A DNA stretch of 55,799 bases from DAIRDK01 sp035403225 (GCA_035403225.1 DAONET010000017.1:1-55799), one strand, 5' to 3'; positions 38,231 to 48,894 are shown, counted from the first letter of the stretch. Numbers and translations: made by a program. The notes: generated by a model not told the origin, from the sequence alone.

Positions 38231-39285
38231 AAGGCATCCTCCACCTGTTCCAGCCGTGTTCCCCGTGAGCCTTTGACGAGGATGGTACGGCCGGTGATCT
38301 CATGTTTCAGCAGGAACTCTTTGGCAGCATCGCTTGTCTCGAAAGCCTCTACCGGGCTGTCCTTCAACAGGGAGCTGAACACCGGCCCGATGAACACCGC
38401 GTTGGTGAAGCCGAGTTCAGCCACCATCCGGATGATCTCCCGGTGTTCGTTTTCGCTCTCCGCTCCCAGTTCCAGCATATCGCCCAGGATCACCATCTTG
38501 CCGGGCAGGGCCGACTGCGCGAAGTTCTGCAGGGCTGCATGCATGCTGCCCGGGTTGGCGTTATAGGCATCCATGATGAGGAGGTTCTTTTTCCCCCTGA
38601 CAACCTGGGAACGGTTGTTGGAGGGAACATATCCCTCGATGGCTTCTTTGATCAGGGAGGCGGGTACGCCGAAGTGATCTCCGATGCAGGCGGCAGCCAG
38701 GATGTTGTCGGCGTTGTATCCTCCGAAGAGATGAGAGGACAGGTGAAGGCCGCCACCGGTATGGATGTCCATCACCACGAAAGGATCGGCGCTGACGAGG
38801 GTTCCCCGGCAGGGCGATGGTTTTGTCCGGCTGTAGGCGACTTGCGGAATGCCGTCAGCAAGGGAGACGAGCAGGTCATCGTCGAGGTTCACGAACAGCA
38901 TCTTCCCTTCGTGGCGGATATGATCGTAGAGATCGCGTTTGGCAGCGATCACTCCTTCAAAGCTGCCGAAGCCGGCGAGATGGGCTTTCCCGATGTTGGT
39001 GATGATGCCGAAATCGGGGCGGGCGATCCGGCACAGGGCTCCGATCTCACCCGGGTGGTTGGCGCCCATTTCCACTACCGCGATGCCGGTGTCGGGCCGG
39101 ATCCTGAGTAAGGTCAGGGGGACGCCGATATGGTTGTTCAGGTTTCCCTGCGTAGACAGACAATGATATTTTTTGGAGAGGACGGCCGCGATCAGTTCTT
39201 TGGTGGTCGTTTTGCCGTTGGTCCCGGTGATGCCGATGACCGGGAAGGTGAAGTGACTCCGGTGGAGGGAAGCCAGGTCCTGGAG
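38227..39285 (-). CDS. murF: UDP-N-acetylmuramoyl-tripeptide--D-alanyl-D-alanine ligase (5' end lost in gap)
   Basis: The last Mur ligase, adding D-Ala-D-Ala in peptidoglycan synthesis. About 352 residues are present, starting just before the P-loop GITGTNGKTTTKE. NNHIGVPLTLLR, EMGANHPGEI, IITNIGKAHLAGFGS and the C-terminal DAYNANPGSM follow. MurF normally has about 90-100 residues before the P-loop, and these lie in the gap at 39286-39385 with the start codon and promoter. The apparent continuation through the N run into gldJ is a chance frame match. Confidence 0.94.
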   Translation of the reverse strand, partial: LQDLASLHRSHFTFPVIGITGTNGKTTTKELIAAVLSKKYHCLSTQGNLNNHIGVPLTLLRIRPDTGIAVVEMGANHPGEIGALCRIARPDFGIITNIGKAHLAGFGSFEGVIAAKRDLYDHIRHEGKMLFVNLDDDLLVSLADGIPQVAYSRTKPSPCRGTLVSADPFVVMDIHTGGGLHLSSHLFGGYNADNILAAACIGDHFGVPASLIKEAIEGYVPSNNRSQVVRGKKNLLIMDAYNANPGSMHAALQNFAQSALPGKMVILGDMLELGAESENEHREIIRMVAELGFTNAVFIGPVFSSLLKDSPVEAFETSDAAKEFLLKHEITGRTILVKGSRGTRLEQVEDAL

Positions 39286-39385
39286 NNNNNNNNNNNNNNN
39301 NNNNNNNNNNNNNNNNNNNNNNNNNNNNNNNNNNNNNNNNNNNNNNNNNNNNNNNNNNNNNNNNNNNNNNNNNNNNNNNNNNNNN
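39286..39385. other. Assembly gap between murF and gldJ
   Basis: 100 N. It must hold the first 90-100 codons of murF, the end of gldJ and the intergenic region, so at least about 300-400 bp are missing. Confidence 0.88.
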
Positions 39386-40803
39386 GCGGAGGATGATTCA
39401 TTTTCATCGAGGAAGCGGCGGGCGCTGGGGCTCATGTAATAAGCGGGGTCGAGCCACGAACCGCCTTTGTATACGCGGGCGCGGTCGGTGATCAGGGATG
39501 AAACACCATAACGATACATCTGGTTGGTGGTGTTGGTGTCGGCTTCGGTGGATTTCCAGTCGACATCCGTCAGCGAGGTCTGATCTCCATCAAGGTAGTT
39601 GATGTTGTCAGCTTTGCGGTAATTTTTGCGGTTCAGGGCTTCTTCCGGGGTGACATCGCGGTATTTCATGTGACCGAGGCTGTCTTTTTCAGCGAGGAAT
39701 CCTTCAGCATCGCGTTCCTGTGTCTTGAAGACGTTGCCACGGAAAGGATGGAGGTCGTTCACATCGTTGAATGCCAGGGGACGGTATACGTCGAGGACCC
39801 ATTCGGAGACATTACCGGCCATGTTGTACAGACCATAGTCATTCGGGAAGTAGGAACCACAGGCAGCCGGGATGTCAGCGCCGTCGTTGAGGTTTCCTGC
39901 AACACCCATGTAGTCGCCGGTAGCTCTGCGGAAGTTATCCATGAAGCTTCCATAGTAACGGCTTTCATTGGTACGTGTGTAGTTGCCGTTCCAGGGGTAA
40001 TTTTTCTTTTCAACCACGCGCTCAGAGACCGTATTGCCGATGAGTCCGAAGGCAGCATATTCCCATTCGGCTTCGGTCGGGAGCCGGTATTTCGGGAGCA
40101 TGATCCCGTCTTCCAGTTTCACCTTCCGGGTACCGGTGCCGTTCGGGTTGAGGTCGGGCAGCGGTTTGTTCACCAGCCCTTCATACTGACCGGCGAGGTA
40201 AGCTTCCGTGTTAAAGTTGTTTTCTTTCTTCTGCGAAGGATCCATGGACAAAATGCCACGATCGATCAACAGCTGTTCATTCACCCTGTCGGTACGCCAG
40301 GCGCAGTAATCATTCGCCTGAACCCACGACACGCCGACCACCGGGTAGTTCCGGTAAGAGGGATGACGGAAATAATACTCGACCAGGGGTTCGTTGTAGC
40401 TTAACTTGTTACGCCATACCAGCGTATCGGGTAATGCTTTGCGGTATACACCGGGATAATCGGCGCTGTATACCCTGTCGAGCCAGTAAAGGTATTCCAG
40501 ATAATCAATGTTCCTGACTTCGGTCTCATCCATGTAGAAACTGGCCACCGTAACACGACGGGGCTGGTTGTTCCAGTCGAACATGACATCGTCCTGGGAA
40601 ACTCCCATGGTGAATGTACCGCCTTCTATGAATACAAGTCCGGGACCTGTTTGCTGTTCTGCATAAGCACGGACTTCAAAACCCCCGTTCTTGGAGTTGT
40701 TATACTCCCAACCTGTTGATTTTGAAGCTTCTTTTTTACAGGATCCAAGTAACAATACCCCGGCAATCAGGAGACTGATCTGGCCAATTCGTTGAAGTTT
40801 CAT
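39386..40803 (-). CDS. gldJ: Gliding motility/type IX secretion lipoprotein GldJ (3' end lost in gap)
   Basis: About 472 residues remain of an outer-membrane-associated lipoprotein needed for gliding and type IX secretion. The lipobox is LLLGSC with the lipidated Cys at residue 22; start MKLQRIGQIS. The rest is an FGE/SUMF1-like domain: GLVFIEGGTFTMG, SFYMDETEVRNIDYLEYLYWL, YPVVGVSWVQANDYCAWRTDR, the EAEWEYAA region and AGNVSEWVLD. The pattern fits GldJ better than its paralogue GldK because of the internal ALPDTLVWRNKLSYNEP segment. The last residues, usually following SSSTIGFRC, are missing. Its own -7 element lies at 40843-40850. Order porP-gldJ-murF is on one strand. Confidence 0.92.
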
Positions 40804-40831
40804 TTTTTCTGGTTTTTGTTTCAGATGTTTG

Positions 40832-40864
40832 TAACCGGAGAGCAAAAATAACAAAATCCGGTTA
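40832..40864 (-). promoter_or_regulatory. gldJ -7 element enclosed by an inverted repeat
   Basis: TATTTTTG (40843-40850, minus strand) lies between TAACCGGA (40832-40839) and TCCGGTTA (40857-40864). The 8-bp repeat could be an operator or a weak terminator for porP, which ends at 40881. Confidence 0.45.
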
Positions 40865-40880
40865 TTTAACATGACATTAA

Positions 40881-41870
40881 CTAAAATCTGGGGCATTTTA
40901 TTGCATGAATGTGTCTTCTTTTTTCCGCGCACGGGAATTGCCATGCTACAGAGACCTCGTGAGCGCCCCCGCTGCCAAGGCCAAGACGTGAAATAGTCCA
41001 GTCGTAACTGTATCCCGCCTGCAGGTTCATGTACCTGAGCCCGACCAGCGTGATAACAGCATCAGCATTCTCGAAATTCATCCGGTACCAGAGTCCCCCT
41101 ACAATGTAATTAAATGTTAGGTAGGTGCCGACGTTTAATTGATGGAATTTAAACTGCTGCTGATATAATATGTTAGGTGAAATCGAAAATTCCTTGTTCT
41201 CGTCAAACCCACCGGAACCCAGGTTGATGACAGATCCGGCATGGACGGTATACTTCATGTAAAGCTTTGAATTATTGTCATTATAGAATCCGATCAGGGG
41301 TTCGGTGAGATGCGAAACAGCAATTCCTCCGTATAATATTTCATCGTACCATACCATAACACCGGTGGAGAAATCGATGGTTGAGATGCTGGTGTTTTCC
41401 GGTGACTTTTCACTGGTCGGCAGGGTGAAACCGGTTTGCGGATCGATCATGTCCTCAAACAGGAGGCCTTCCCAGTTGAGCGCCCGCTGGTAATAACCTG
41501 CTTCCACGCCGGCGCTGGCAAACAGATGGTCGGTCAGCCTGAACTTGAAAGCATACGTCAGATTAAAAGTGGTGGAATTGAGATTTCCTCCCGCGGTACG
41601 GTCCGACAGAAACCTGACCCCGATACCGCCGTGCAGGAAATTGACATACTGATCGTAAGAAAAATTATAGGTGATGAAGGCATCGCCCAGAGATGGCCAT
41701 TGATTCCGGTAATTCCCGATGAGCCTGGGACAGATGGTGGCTCCTGCCAGGGAAGGATTCAGGTAGATCGGGTTGGCATAAAACTGCGAATACTCCGGAT
41801 CCTGAGCAAAAGTGCCTGACTGCCAAATACATACCGTAGAGATGACGATGATCAGGAGCTTCTTGTACAT
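40881..41870 (-). CDS. porP: PorP/SprF family type IX secretion outer membrane protein
   Basis: A 329-residue outer-membrane barrel-like protein. The signal peptide is MYKKLLIIVISTVCIWQSGTFAQ; the mature protein starts DPEYSQFYANPIYLNPSLAG, the diagnostic opening of PorP/SprF. Alternating hydrophobic strands and the GVRFLSDRTAGGN region follow. Family members help secrete or anchor type IX clients, and several paralogues per genome are usual, so this may be partner-specific. A tail of about 20 basic residues after WQF extends past the usual terminal barrel strand, which is odd. Its -7 element is at 41905-41912, diverging from porU. Confidence 0.9.
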   Translation of the reverse strand: MYKKLLIIVISTVCIWQSGTFAQDPEYSQFYANPIYLNPSLAGATICPRLIGNYRNQWPSLGDAFITYNFSYDQYVNFLHGGIGVRFLSDRTAGGNLNSTTFNLTYAFKFRLTDHLFASAGVEAGYYQRALNWEGLLFEDMIDPQTGFTLPTSEKSPENTSISTIDFSTGVMVWYDEILYGGIAVSHLTEPLIGFYNDNNSKLYMKYTVHAGSVINLGSGGFDENKEFSISPNILYQQQFKFHQLNVGTYLTFNYIVGGLWYRMNFENADAVITLVGLRYMNLQAGYSYDWTISRLGLGSGGAHEVSVAWQFPCAEKRRHIHAIKCPRF

Positions 41871-41904
41871 GCCGTAATAATTGGGTTCATGATGTTTCCG
41901 ATTA

Positions 41905-41912
41905 CAAAATTA
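41905..41912 (-). promoter_or_regulatory. -7 promoter element of porP
   Basis: TAATTTTG on the minus strand, 35 bases before the ATG. The divergent porU has only a near match, CAATTTTG at 41965-41972. Confidence 0.55.
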
Positions 41913-42089
41913 CGGAAAAAATACCTTCTTGTTGTTTGCCCTTCCCAAATCGGTCGAAATAATGCAATTTTGCAGTTACAATAATTCATACTGTCCGATC
42001 GTTAAAAAAGTTACTTAATGAGCCAACTTTTCGCTTGGTTTGTTGTCTTAAATGTCAGAATCTCTTATTTACGAAAAAGGAAAGGCCTT

Positions 42090-45000
42090 ATGTCGATCGC
42101 ATCTTCCCGGTTAAAGAATGTTTTTTTGTTTCTTATTTCTTCCCTGGCCTTGTCGCCCGCCATCATGGCTGGCACTGAGCCTGACGGGATGGTCCCGGTG
42201 ACATTGAAATGGGAAAAGCCTGCCGTGATCCGTTACGACGACCAGAACCATCTCCGGCAGCTTTCCTTCGAAGGCGCCGTCACGATGGATGGCTATGGCG
42301 CTCTTCCGGTGTTTTCGATGAAAGTGGAGGCTTCCTCCGCGGTTGCCACTGAATTTTCGGCTTCGCTGTCAGGGGAAGTATACATCAGCCTGGATGCCGA
42401 AGAGATGCTGGCCATTACCGACCCGGAAGTGATCCCCGAAAAGATCACCCCCGCTGTCATTCATTCTTCCTCCGGAGGATCGGATTTCGCTTTCATTACC
42501 TTGTTGCCATTCCGGAAGGATCCGGCAACCGGGAACATTGAAAAACTACTCTCTTTTACCCTGACTACTGCCCAGCGGGAGATGACGCCCGCGGCTCCCC
42601 AGAGCAAGAGCGATACCCGGACGACCGTCTCCGTGCTGAATACCGGCACCTGGTACAAAATGGCCGTTACCCTCGACGGTGTGTACCGCATTACTTACGA
42701 TGACCTGAAGAACAATGGTATCGACCCGTCGGGTATCGATCCCCGTCATATCCGCATCTTTTCCAACGGCGGAGGCATGCTGCCGGAAGCCAACAGCGCC
42801 GGCAGGGAAGACGATCTGAAGGAAAACGCCATCTTCGTATCCGGGGAGGCCGACGGTGTGTTCAACCAGGGTGACTATATCCTTTTTTACGGTGAATCAC
42901 CCGACCGGTGGGTTTACGACAGTCAGAAGTACACGTTCAGTCATGTAAAAAATATCTATTCTGATAAGACCTACTATTTTCTTTCGTGTGATCTGGGGGC
43001 AGGGAAGAGAATGCAGACAGACCCGGGAACGACTGCTTCCCCGACCAATTATATCACGAAATTCAACGACTATGCCTTCTACGAGCAGGATGATATCAAC
43101 CTGAATAAGTCGGGCCGGGAATGGTACGACAAAACCAACTTTGATGTAACCACTTCCCGCGATTACTCCTTCTCCTTCCCGAATATCGACATGGTCACCC
43201 CGGTGGTGGTCAAGGCCGTCGCCGCGGCAAGGTCCGTGGGGGTGAGCAGCGCCTTCACCGTATCCGTTAACGGCGACCCCCTGGTGAGTTTCGGCATCCC
43301 TTCCGTCACCGATAATTACTTAGCTGTTTATGCCCGGCAGAATATCGGGGCGGGCAGTTTTACTCCCACTGCTGACAATTTCACGGTCAGCCTGAAATAT
43401 ACCCGGTACATCACTTCGGCCATCGGATATCTGAATTACCTCGAAGTGACCGCCATGAGGAACCTGGTCATGTCGGGAAACCAGATGCAGTTCCGCTCGA
43501 TCCTTTCACAGGGAGCTGGTAAAACGGCTGAATTCAGACTCACCACCCAGGGGCAGACGGTGAATGTGTGGGACGTCACCACCACCGGCGATGCCCAGGT
43601 GATCGCTACCACCTTCAACGCCGGATTATGCACCTTCCGGGTGGCGACTGACAGCCTGCGTGAGTTCATCGCTTTCGACGGCAACTCGTACTATTCTCCC
43701 GAATTCGTCGGTCAGGTTGCGAATCAGAACCTGCATGGAGCGGATAACTACGATTACGTGATCGTCACACATCCCGATCTTCTGGCTGAGGCCCAGCGGC
43801 TGGCTCAGTTCCACCGCACGCACGATAACTTCAACGTGCTGGTGGCCACGACGGAACAGGTTTACAACGAATTTTCCTCCGGGGCGCAGGATATCTGTGC
43901 CATCCGCGATTTCATGAAGATGCTGTACGACCGCTCGGGCGGAACCAATCCCAAATACCTGCTTCTCTTCGGAGATGCTTCCTATGATTATAAAAACCGG
44001 ATCACCGGCAACCTGAACCTGGTACCGACCTACCAGTCGGCTGAATCGCTGAGCCCGGCTGAGACATACGCTACCGACGATTTTTTTGCCATGCTGCACG
44101 CCAGCGAAGGGGCCGGCCTGATCGGCAGCATCGACCTGGGTTGCGGACGCTTCCCTGTCCAGACAACGGAAGAGGCGGCGGCGGCCGTGAATAAGATCAT
44201 TCATTATTGTTCCAACACCGATTCGGTCAAAGGCAACTGGCGGAATGTCCTTTGCTTCGTGGCCGATGACGAAGACTCCGATCTGTACATGGAACACACG
44301 GAAACCCTGACCAACGCCTTGACTGCCGGATACCCGGAATATAATATCGATAAGATCTATCTGGATGCTTTTACGCAGACGTCCACTCCCGGCGGACAGC
44401 GTATTCCCGAAGTGAATGAGGCCATCAACAAACGCATGAAAAACGGCGCCCTGATCATGAATTATATCGGTCATGGCGGCGAAGTGGGATGGGCTCATGA
44501 ACGGGTGCTTGAAGTGGCCGACATCAACTCGTGGACCAATTATGACAAGATGCCGGTATTCATCACGGCCACCTGCGAATTCAGCCGGTACGACGACCCT
44601 GAACGGGTGTCGGCAGGAGAACTGACCTTCCTCAATGCTCACGGCGGCGCGGTGACGATGTTCACTACGGCCCGCCCGACATACGCTGAAGGGAATAAAA
44701 CCCTGGCGGTGGTTTTTTATAACAACGCTTTTAAAAAAGAAGCAGGGAGCTACCCGCGACTGGGTGACCTGGCGATGATCTCCAAAAACAGCCTTCCCGG
44801 TTCCGCCAACACCCGTAAGTTTGTTCTCCTGGGCGACCCGGGACTGACCATGGCGTATCCTAACCTGGATGTGGTCACCACGTCGGTCAATGGCGATACC
44901 ACCATTTCCGCTGATACCCTGAGCGCCCTCTCGCTGATCGAGATCAGCGGGGAAGTTCGTGACCTGTCAGGCTCCCTGGCATCGGATTTTAACGGAGAGG

Positions 45001-45938
45001 TCTATGCCACTGTTTTTGATAAACCGATGGTAATCCAGACGCTGGGTGATAACGGGAACGCCGTCATGTCGTTCTCGGTGCAGAAAAACCAGCTTTATAG
45101 CGGAAAGGTGAACGTGCAGGAGGGGAAGTTCTCCTATAGTTTTATCGTTCCCAAAGATATTTCTTACGACTTCGGAAGCGGGAAGATCAGTTATTATGCC
45201 CGCAGTGAAGAGACCGACGCCCACGGTTATACTCCCGACATCGTGATCGGCGGCTCTAATCCATTGGCCGCTATCGATGAAAAAGGCCCCGATATCGAAC
45301 TGTACATGAACGATGTCTTTTTCATCAACGGATCCGTGACCGATCAGAATCCCACCCTCCTGGCTCTCGTGAGCGATGAATCCGGCATCAACACCATCGG
45401 CAACGGCATCGGACATGATATCACCGCCATTCTGGACGATGACACCCAGAATCCCCTGGTCCTGAACGACTATTACACCGCCGACCTGAACACGTATAAA
45501 AGCGGGGTGATCACTTATCCGCTGAGCGATCTGGCCGAAGGCAGACACCACCTGAAACTGAAAGTGTGGGATGTATATAACAATTCATCAGAGGCCGTGA
45601 TCAGCTTTGTCGTGGCCGGTGATGATCAGCACCTGGTGCTGAATCTGCGTAATTACCCCAACCCGTTCAAGGCGTCGACCACCTTCTCCTTTGAGACAAA
45701 CCGGACACATACCGATGCAGATATCGAACTCTCCATTTATAACATGTATGGCATGCAGGTGAAAAATTACCGGAACACCTTATATCTTGACGGATACCGG
45801 AGCGAACCCGTTGTCTGGGACGGAAAGGATGATAACGGGAACAGATGTGCGGCCGGTTTGTATGTTTACCAGGTCAGGGTGACCTTGCCTGATGGGACAG
45901 AGACTTCGGCAGGCGCCAAGCTGATGTATATGCCCTGA
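42090..45938 (+). CDS. porU: Type IX secretion sortase PorU (C25 peptidase)
   Basis: A 1282-residue surface protease that removes the C-terminal signal of type IX clients and attaches them to A-LPS. The start at 42090 (MSIASSRLKNVFLFLISSLA) gives a good signal peptide; an ATG at 42018 would add 24 residues ahead of it. A propeptide-like N-terminal region precedes SGTWYKMAVTLDGVY-type sequence (here NTGTWYKMAV). The gingipain-like C25 domain has its His in NYIGHGGEVGW (44472) and Cys in TATCEFSRYDD (44574). The C-terminus carries a type IX sorting-like beta domain (NYPNPFKASTTFSF, then GMQVKNY and AAGLYVYQVRV). A shorter paralogue follows after 31 bases. Confidence 0.94.
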   Translation: MSIASSRLKNVFLFLISSLALSPAIMAGTEPDGMVPVTLKWEKPAVIRYDDQNHLRQLSFEGAVTMDGYGALPVFSMKVEASSAVATEFSASLSGEVYISLDAEEMLAITDPEVIPEKITPAVIHSSSGGSDFAFITLLPFRKDPATGNIEKLLSFTLTTAQREMTPAAPQSKSDTRTTVSVLNTGTWYKMAVTLDGVYRITYDDLKNNGIDPSGIDPRHIRIFSNGGGMLPEANSAGREDDLKENAIFVSGEADGVFNQGDYILFYGESPDRWVYDSQKYTFSHVKNIYSDKTYYFLSCDLGAGKRMQTDPGTTASPTNYITKFNDYAFYEQDDINLNKSGREWYDKTNFDVTTSRDYSFSFPNIDMVTPVVVKAVAAARSVGVSSAFTVSVNGDPLVSFGIPSVTDNYLAVYARQNIGAGSFTPTADNFTVSLKYTRYITSAIGYLNYLEVTAMRNLVMSGNQMQFRSILSQGAGKTAEFRLTTQGQTVNVWDVTTTGDAQVIATTFNAGLCTFRVATDSLREFIAFDGNSYYSPEFVGQVANQNLHGADNYDYVIVTHPDLLAEAQRLAQFHRTHDNFNVLVATTEQVYNEFSSGAQDICAIRDFMKMLYDRSGGTNPKYLLLFGDASYDYKNRITGNLNLVPTYQSAESLSPAETYATDDFFAMLHASEGAGLIGSIDLGCGRFPVQTTEEAAAAVNKIIHYCSNTDSVKGNWRNVLCFVADDEDSDLYMEHTETLTNALTAGYPEYNIDKIYLDAFTQTSTPGGQRIPEVNEAINKRMKNGALIMNYIGHGGEVGWAHERVLEVADINSWTNYDKMPVFITATCEFSRYDDPERVSAGELTFLNAHGGAVTMFTTARPTYAEGNKTLAVVFYNNAFKKEAGSYPRLGDLAMISKNSLPGSANTRKFVLLGDPGLTMAYPNLDVVTTSVNGDTTISADTLSALSLIEISGEVRDLSGSLASDFNGEVYATVFDKPMVIQTLGDNGNAVMSFSVQKNQLYSGKVNVQEGKFSYSFIVPKDISYDFGSGKISYYARSEETDAHGYTPDIVIGGSNPLAAIDEKGPDIELYMNDVFFINGSVTDQNPTLLALVSDESGINTIGNGIGHDITAILDDDTQNPLVLNDYYTADLNTYKSGVITYPLSDLAEGRHHLKLKVWDVYNNSSEAVISFVVAGDDQHLVLNLRNYPNPFKASTTFSFETNRTHTDADIELSIYNMYGMQVKNYRNTLYLDGYRSEPVVWDGKDDNGNRCAAGLYVYQVRVTLPDGTETSAGAKLMYMP

Positions 45939-45969
45939 CATCCTACAGATAAAGCAACAATTTACATTC

Positions 45970-48835
45970 ATGATAAAAAAATACCTGATTCTTTTTTCGA
46001 TTCTCCCCATCCTCGCATCCGGAGCCGGCATCCGGAGCCACTCTGTGCTTTCTTCAGGGTCATGGTATAAGATAGGGGTCACGCACACCGGTATTCAGAA
46101 GGTTACCTACGAGAACCTGGTGTCACTGGGCATCGATCCGTCAGGGATTGTCCCGGCCAACCTGAGAGTGTACGGGAATGGCGGGGGTATGTTACCGGAG
46201 AAAGTGGGCGTTGAAAGAATTGACGACTTACGGGAAAACCCGATCCTGGTGGTTGACGGGAATGACGGATCCTTCGACCCTGGCGACTATATCCTCTTTT
46301 ACGGGTTGGAATCCGATCAGGTGAAGTTTAATGCCACCACCAGGCTGTTCTATCATGAAAAGAACATCTATTCAGATACAGCCTGCTATTTCATCAACAC
46401 CGACCTGGGACCGGGAAAAAGGATCGGGACGATCGCTTCCGACACCCTGCCGGTGAACTCGTATTCCAACCGGTTTGCCGATTTTGCTTATTATGATAAT
46501 GACCTGACGAACCTCATCAGGTCGGGAAAAACATGGGTGGGCGAGGAGTTCAACGATACCGCCACCAGTCATGCGTTTCAGTTTGTCTTTCCGAATATCG
46601 ATCAATCATCCGGCGCACGGTTTACCCTCTCTACCGTCGCCCGCAGCGAACTGGTCACCTACTATCATCTCTATGTCAACGATTCGCTGGTGGATGACAT
46701 TCAGATGGATTTCACCGACCTGGATAGTTACATTTATGCACGGCCCAAGGTCAAATCAAGCNNNNNNNNNNNNNNNNNNNNNNNNNNNNNNNNNNNNNNN
46801 NNNNNNNNNNNNNNNNNNNNNNNNNNNNNNNNNNNNNNNNNNNNNNNNNNNNNNNNNNNNNATCCGGATGGTGGAACCTCTTCAGCAGGATTCCATCTTT
46901 AAATTCCGCCTTCCGACCCCGGACCTGCGCGAGTTTATCGCCTTCGACGGCTCCTTCTTCTACCCGGTCAACCCGATCGGACCGGTCGGGAACCAGGATC
47001 TGCACGGGACAGATCCGGCACGGCTGGTCATTATCACTCACCCGCTGTTCCTGGAACAGGCTGAACGCCTCGCTGCTTTCCACCGGGAACACGACGGTTT
47101 GACCACCCTGGTCGTCACCCCCGCGAAAATCTATAATGAATTCAGCTCGGGACAGCAGGATGTCACGGCTCTCCGTGATTTTATCAAGATGAACTACGAT
47201 AAAAATTCCGGACAACCCGGGTACGTGTTATTCTTCGGAGACGGATCGTATGACTACAAAAACAGAATACATGGGAATAACAACATGATCCCTGCTTTTC
47301 AGTCGGAGGAGTCCTTTAAAACTTCTGCCACTTTTGTGACGGATGATTTTTATTGTGCGCTGGAAAATGGCGAAGGAGCCGATGCTGCCGGTGATCTCGA
47401 GATCGGGGCCGGCAGGTTCCCTGTCTCCACGGCCGAAGAGGCAAGGGAAATGACAGATAAGATCATCCATTATTATGATGTCACCGATACCACCTTCGGA
47501 CCCTGGAAAAATAATGTGACCTTTGTCTGTGATGACGGCGACAACAACCTTCATTTTGACCAGGCCGAGAAACTGACCAAGATCGTCCGGGAAAAGTATC
47601 CGGAGTTCAATGTGAACAAGGTTTACAGTGATGCTTACCAGATTGTGGAGATCCCGGGAGGAAACCGTTACCCGGAAGCCAATGAGGCGATCAATAAGGC
47701 GGTGAACGACGGGAACCTGGTGATTAATTATACCGGGCACGGCGGTGAAACAAACTGGAGCGAGGAGCAGATCCTGACTTTTCAGGATATCAACAGCTGG
47801 ACCAACACCGGGAAGCTGCCGGTTTTTGTTACGGCCACCTGTGAATTCAGCCGGTTCGACAATCCCGAACGGTACACGGCCGGAGAGACGATCATCACCA
47901 AACCCACTACCGGGGCCATCGCCCTTTATACCACCACGCGCCTGTCCATGGCTCCGTCTAATTTCCGGCTCGATTCTTCCTTCGTACTTCACCTCAGGGA
48001 GACCGGCGCCGACGGGAAATACCTGAAAATCGGAGACGCCGTCCGCCTCTCGAAAAATTACAACCTCAACAACGCTTACATCAAGAACTGGGTGCTCCTG
48101 GGAGACCCGGCCATNNNNNNNNNNNNNNNNNNNNNNNNNNNNNNNNNNNNNNNNNNNNNNNNNNNNNNNNNNNNNNNNNNNNNNNNNNNNNNNNNNNNNN
48201 NNNNNNNNNNNNNNTCCTTCAAAGACCGGGACAAAACCGGCTTGAATACCCTGCTGATCGCCGATCTTTCTGACATCGACGGAATCAATTCAACCGGACT
48301 TGGCTTTGGTCATGAGATCACCATGGTACTGGATGATGACGAGTCGGAGGTGACGGTACTCAACGACTATTTCGAACAGGATCCGGGACGGTATCAGAGC
48401 GGTACTGTGACGTATCCGATGACCGGTCTGACGATGGGGATGCATACGTTGACCTTGCGTGCCTGGGATTTGTTCAATAATTCCTCGGAAAAAACCATTC
48501 ATTTCTTCGCTTACAGCGATTCCTCGCTGACCGCTACCAACGTCATGAACTTCCCTAACCCGTTCAGCGAGGGGACCACCTTCTCCATCACTCCGAAAAC
48601 GGGATCGGGAACCATCGGGGTGACCATCGAGATATGTTCCCTGATTGGACAACCTGTCACCACCTTGAATTTTGCCTATGAATCAGCGGCAGACGGGCCG
48701 GTGACGTACTACTGGAATGGAACGAACGGCAACGGCGAAAAACTGAGAAGTGGACTCTATCCTTACCGGGTGACCCTCACCGGACAGAACGGGATGGAGA
48801 CCAGGACTTCGGGGAAATTGGTGATTATCCGTTAA
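45970..48835 (+). CDS. Second PorU-like C25 peptidase, short N-terminus (interrupted by two gaps)
   Basis: A tandem paralogue of PorU. A signal peptide (MIKKYLILFSILPILASGAG) is followed at once by SGSWYKIGVTHTGIQKVTY, aligning with PorU about 190 residues into that protein, so the PorU N-terminal region is absent. Catalytic His (NYTGHGGETNW, 47738) and Cys (TATCEFSRFDN, 47840) are kept. The C-terminus is a sorting-type domain (NFPNPFSEGTTFSI, RSGLYPYRVTL). Segments 45970-46761, 46862-48114 and 48215-48835 are all open; frame changes occur only at N runs. By comparison with PorU, about 80 residues are missing at the first gap and about 160 at the second. No sign of a pseudogene. Whether it is a second sortase or a secreted protease is unknown. 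Confidence 0.88.
46762..46861. other. Assembly gap in the second porU-like gene
   Basis: 100 N. Alignment by eye to PorU suggests about 250 bp are missing. Confidence 0.88.
48115..48214. other. Second assembly gap in the second porU-like gene
   Basis: 100 N between LLGDPA and SFKDRDKTG. PorU has roughly 160 residues here, so about 450-500 bp are missing. Confidence 0.88.
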
Positions 48836-48894
48836 AATGAGAGGAAAAATTCCGTTTTTTCTTTGGTCAAACAATATGCGGAAATTTTATTCGT

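Noticed and set aside
38227..40944. Apparent MurF-GldJ fusion protein
   Set aside because: The two parts are joined only through an N run; each lacks its own terminus, and the frame match is chance.
43626..44642. 338-codon open frame opposite porU
   Set aside because: Antisense to the C25 catalytic domain; no independent evidence.
45970..48835. Second porU-like gene as a pseudogene
   Set aside because: Frame changes occur only at N runs, and both catalytic residues and the C-terminal domain are intact.
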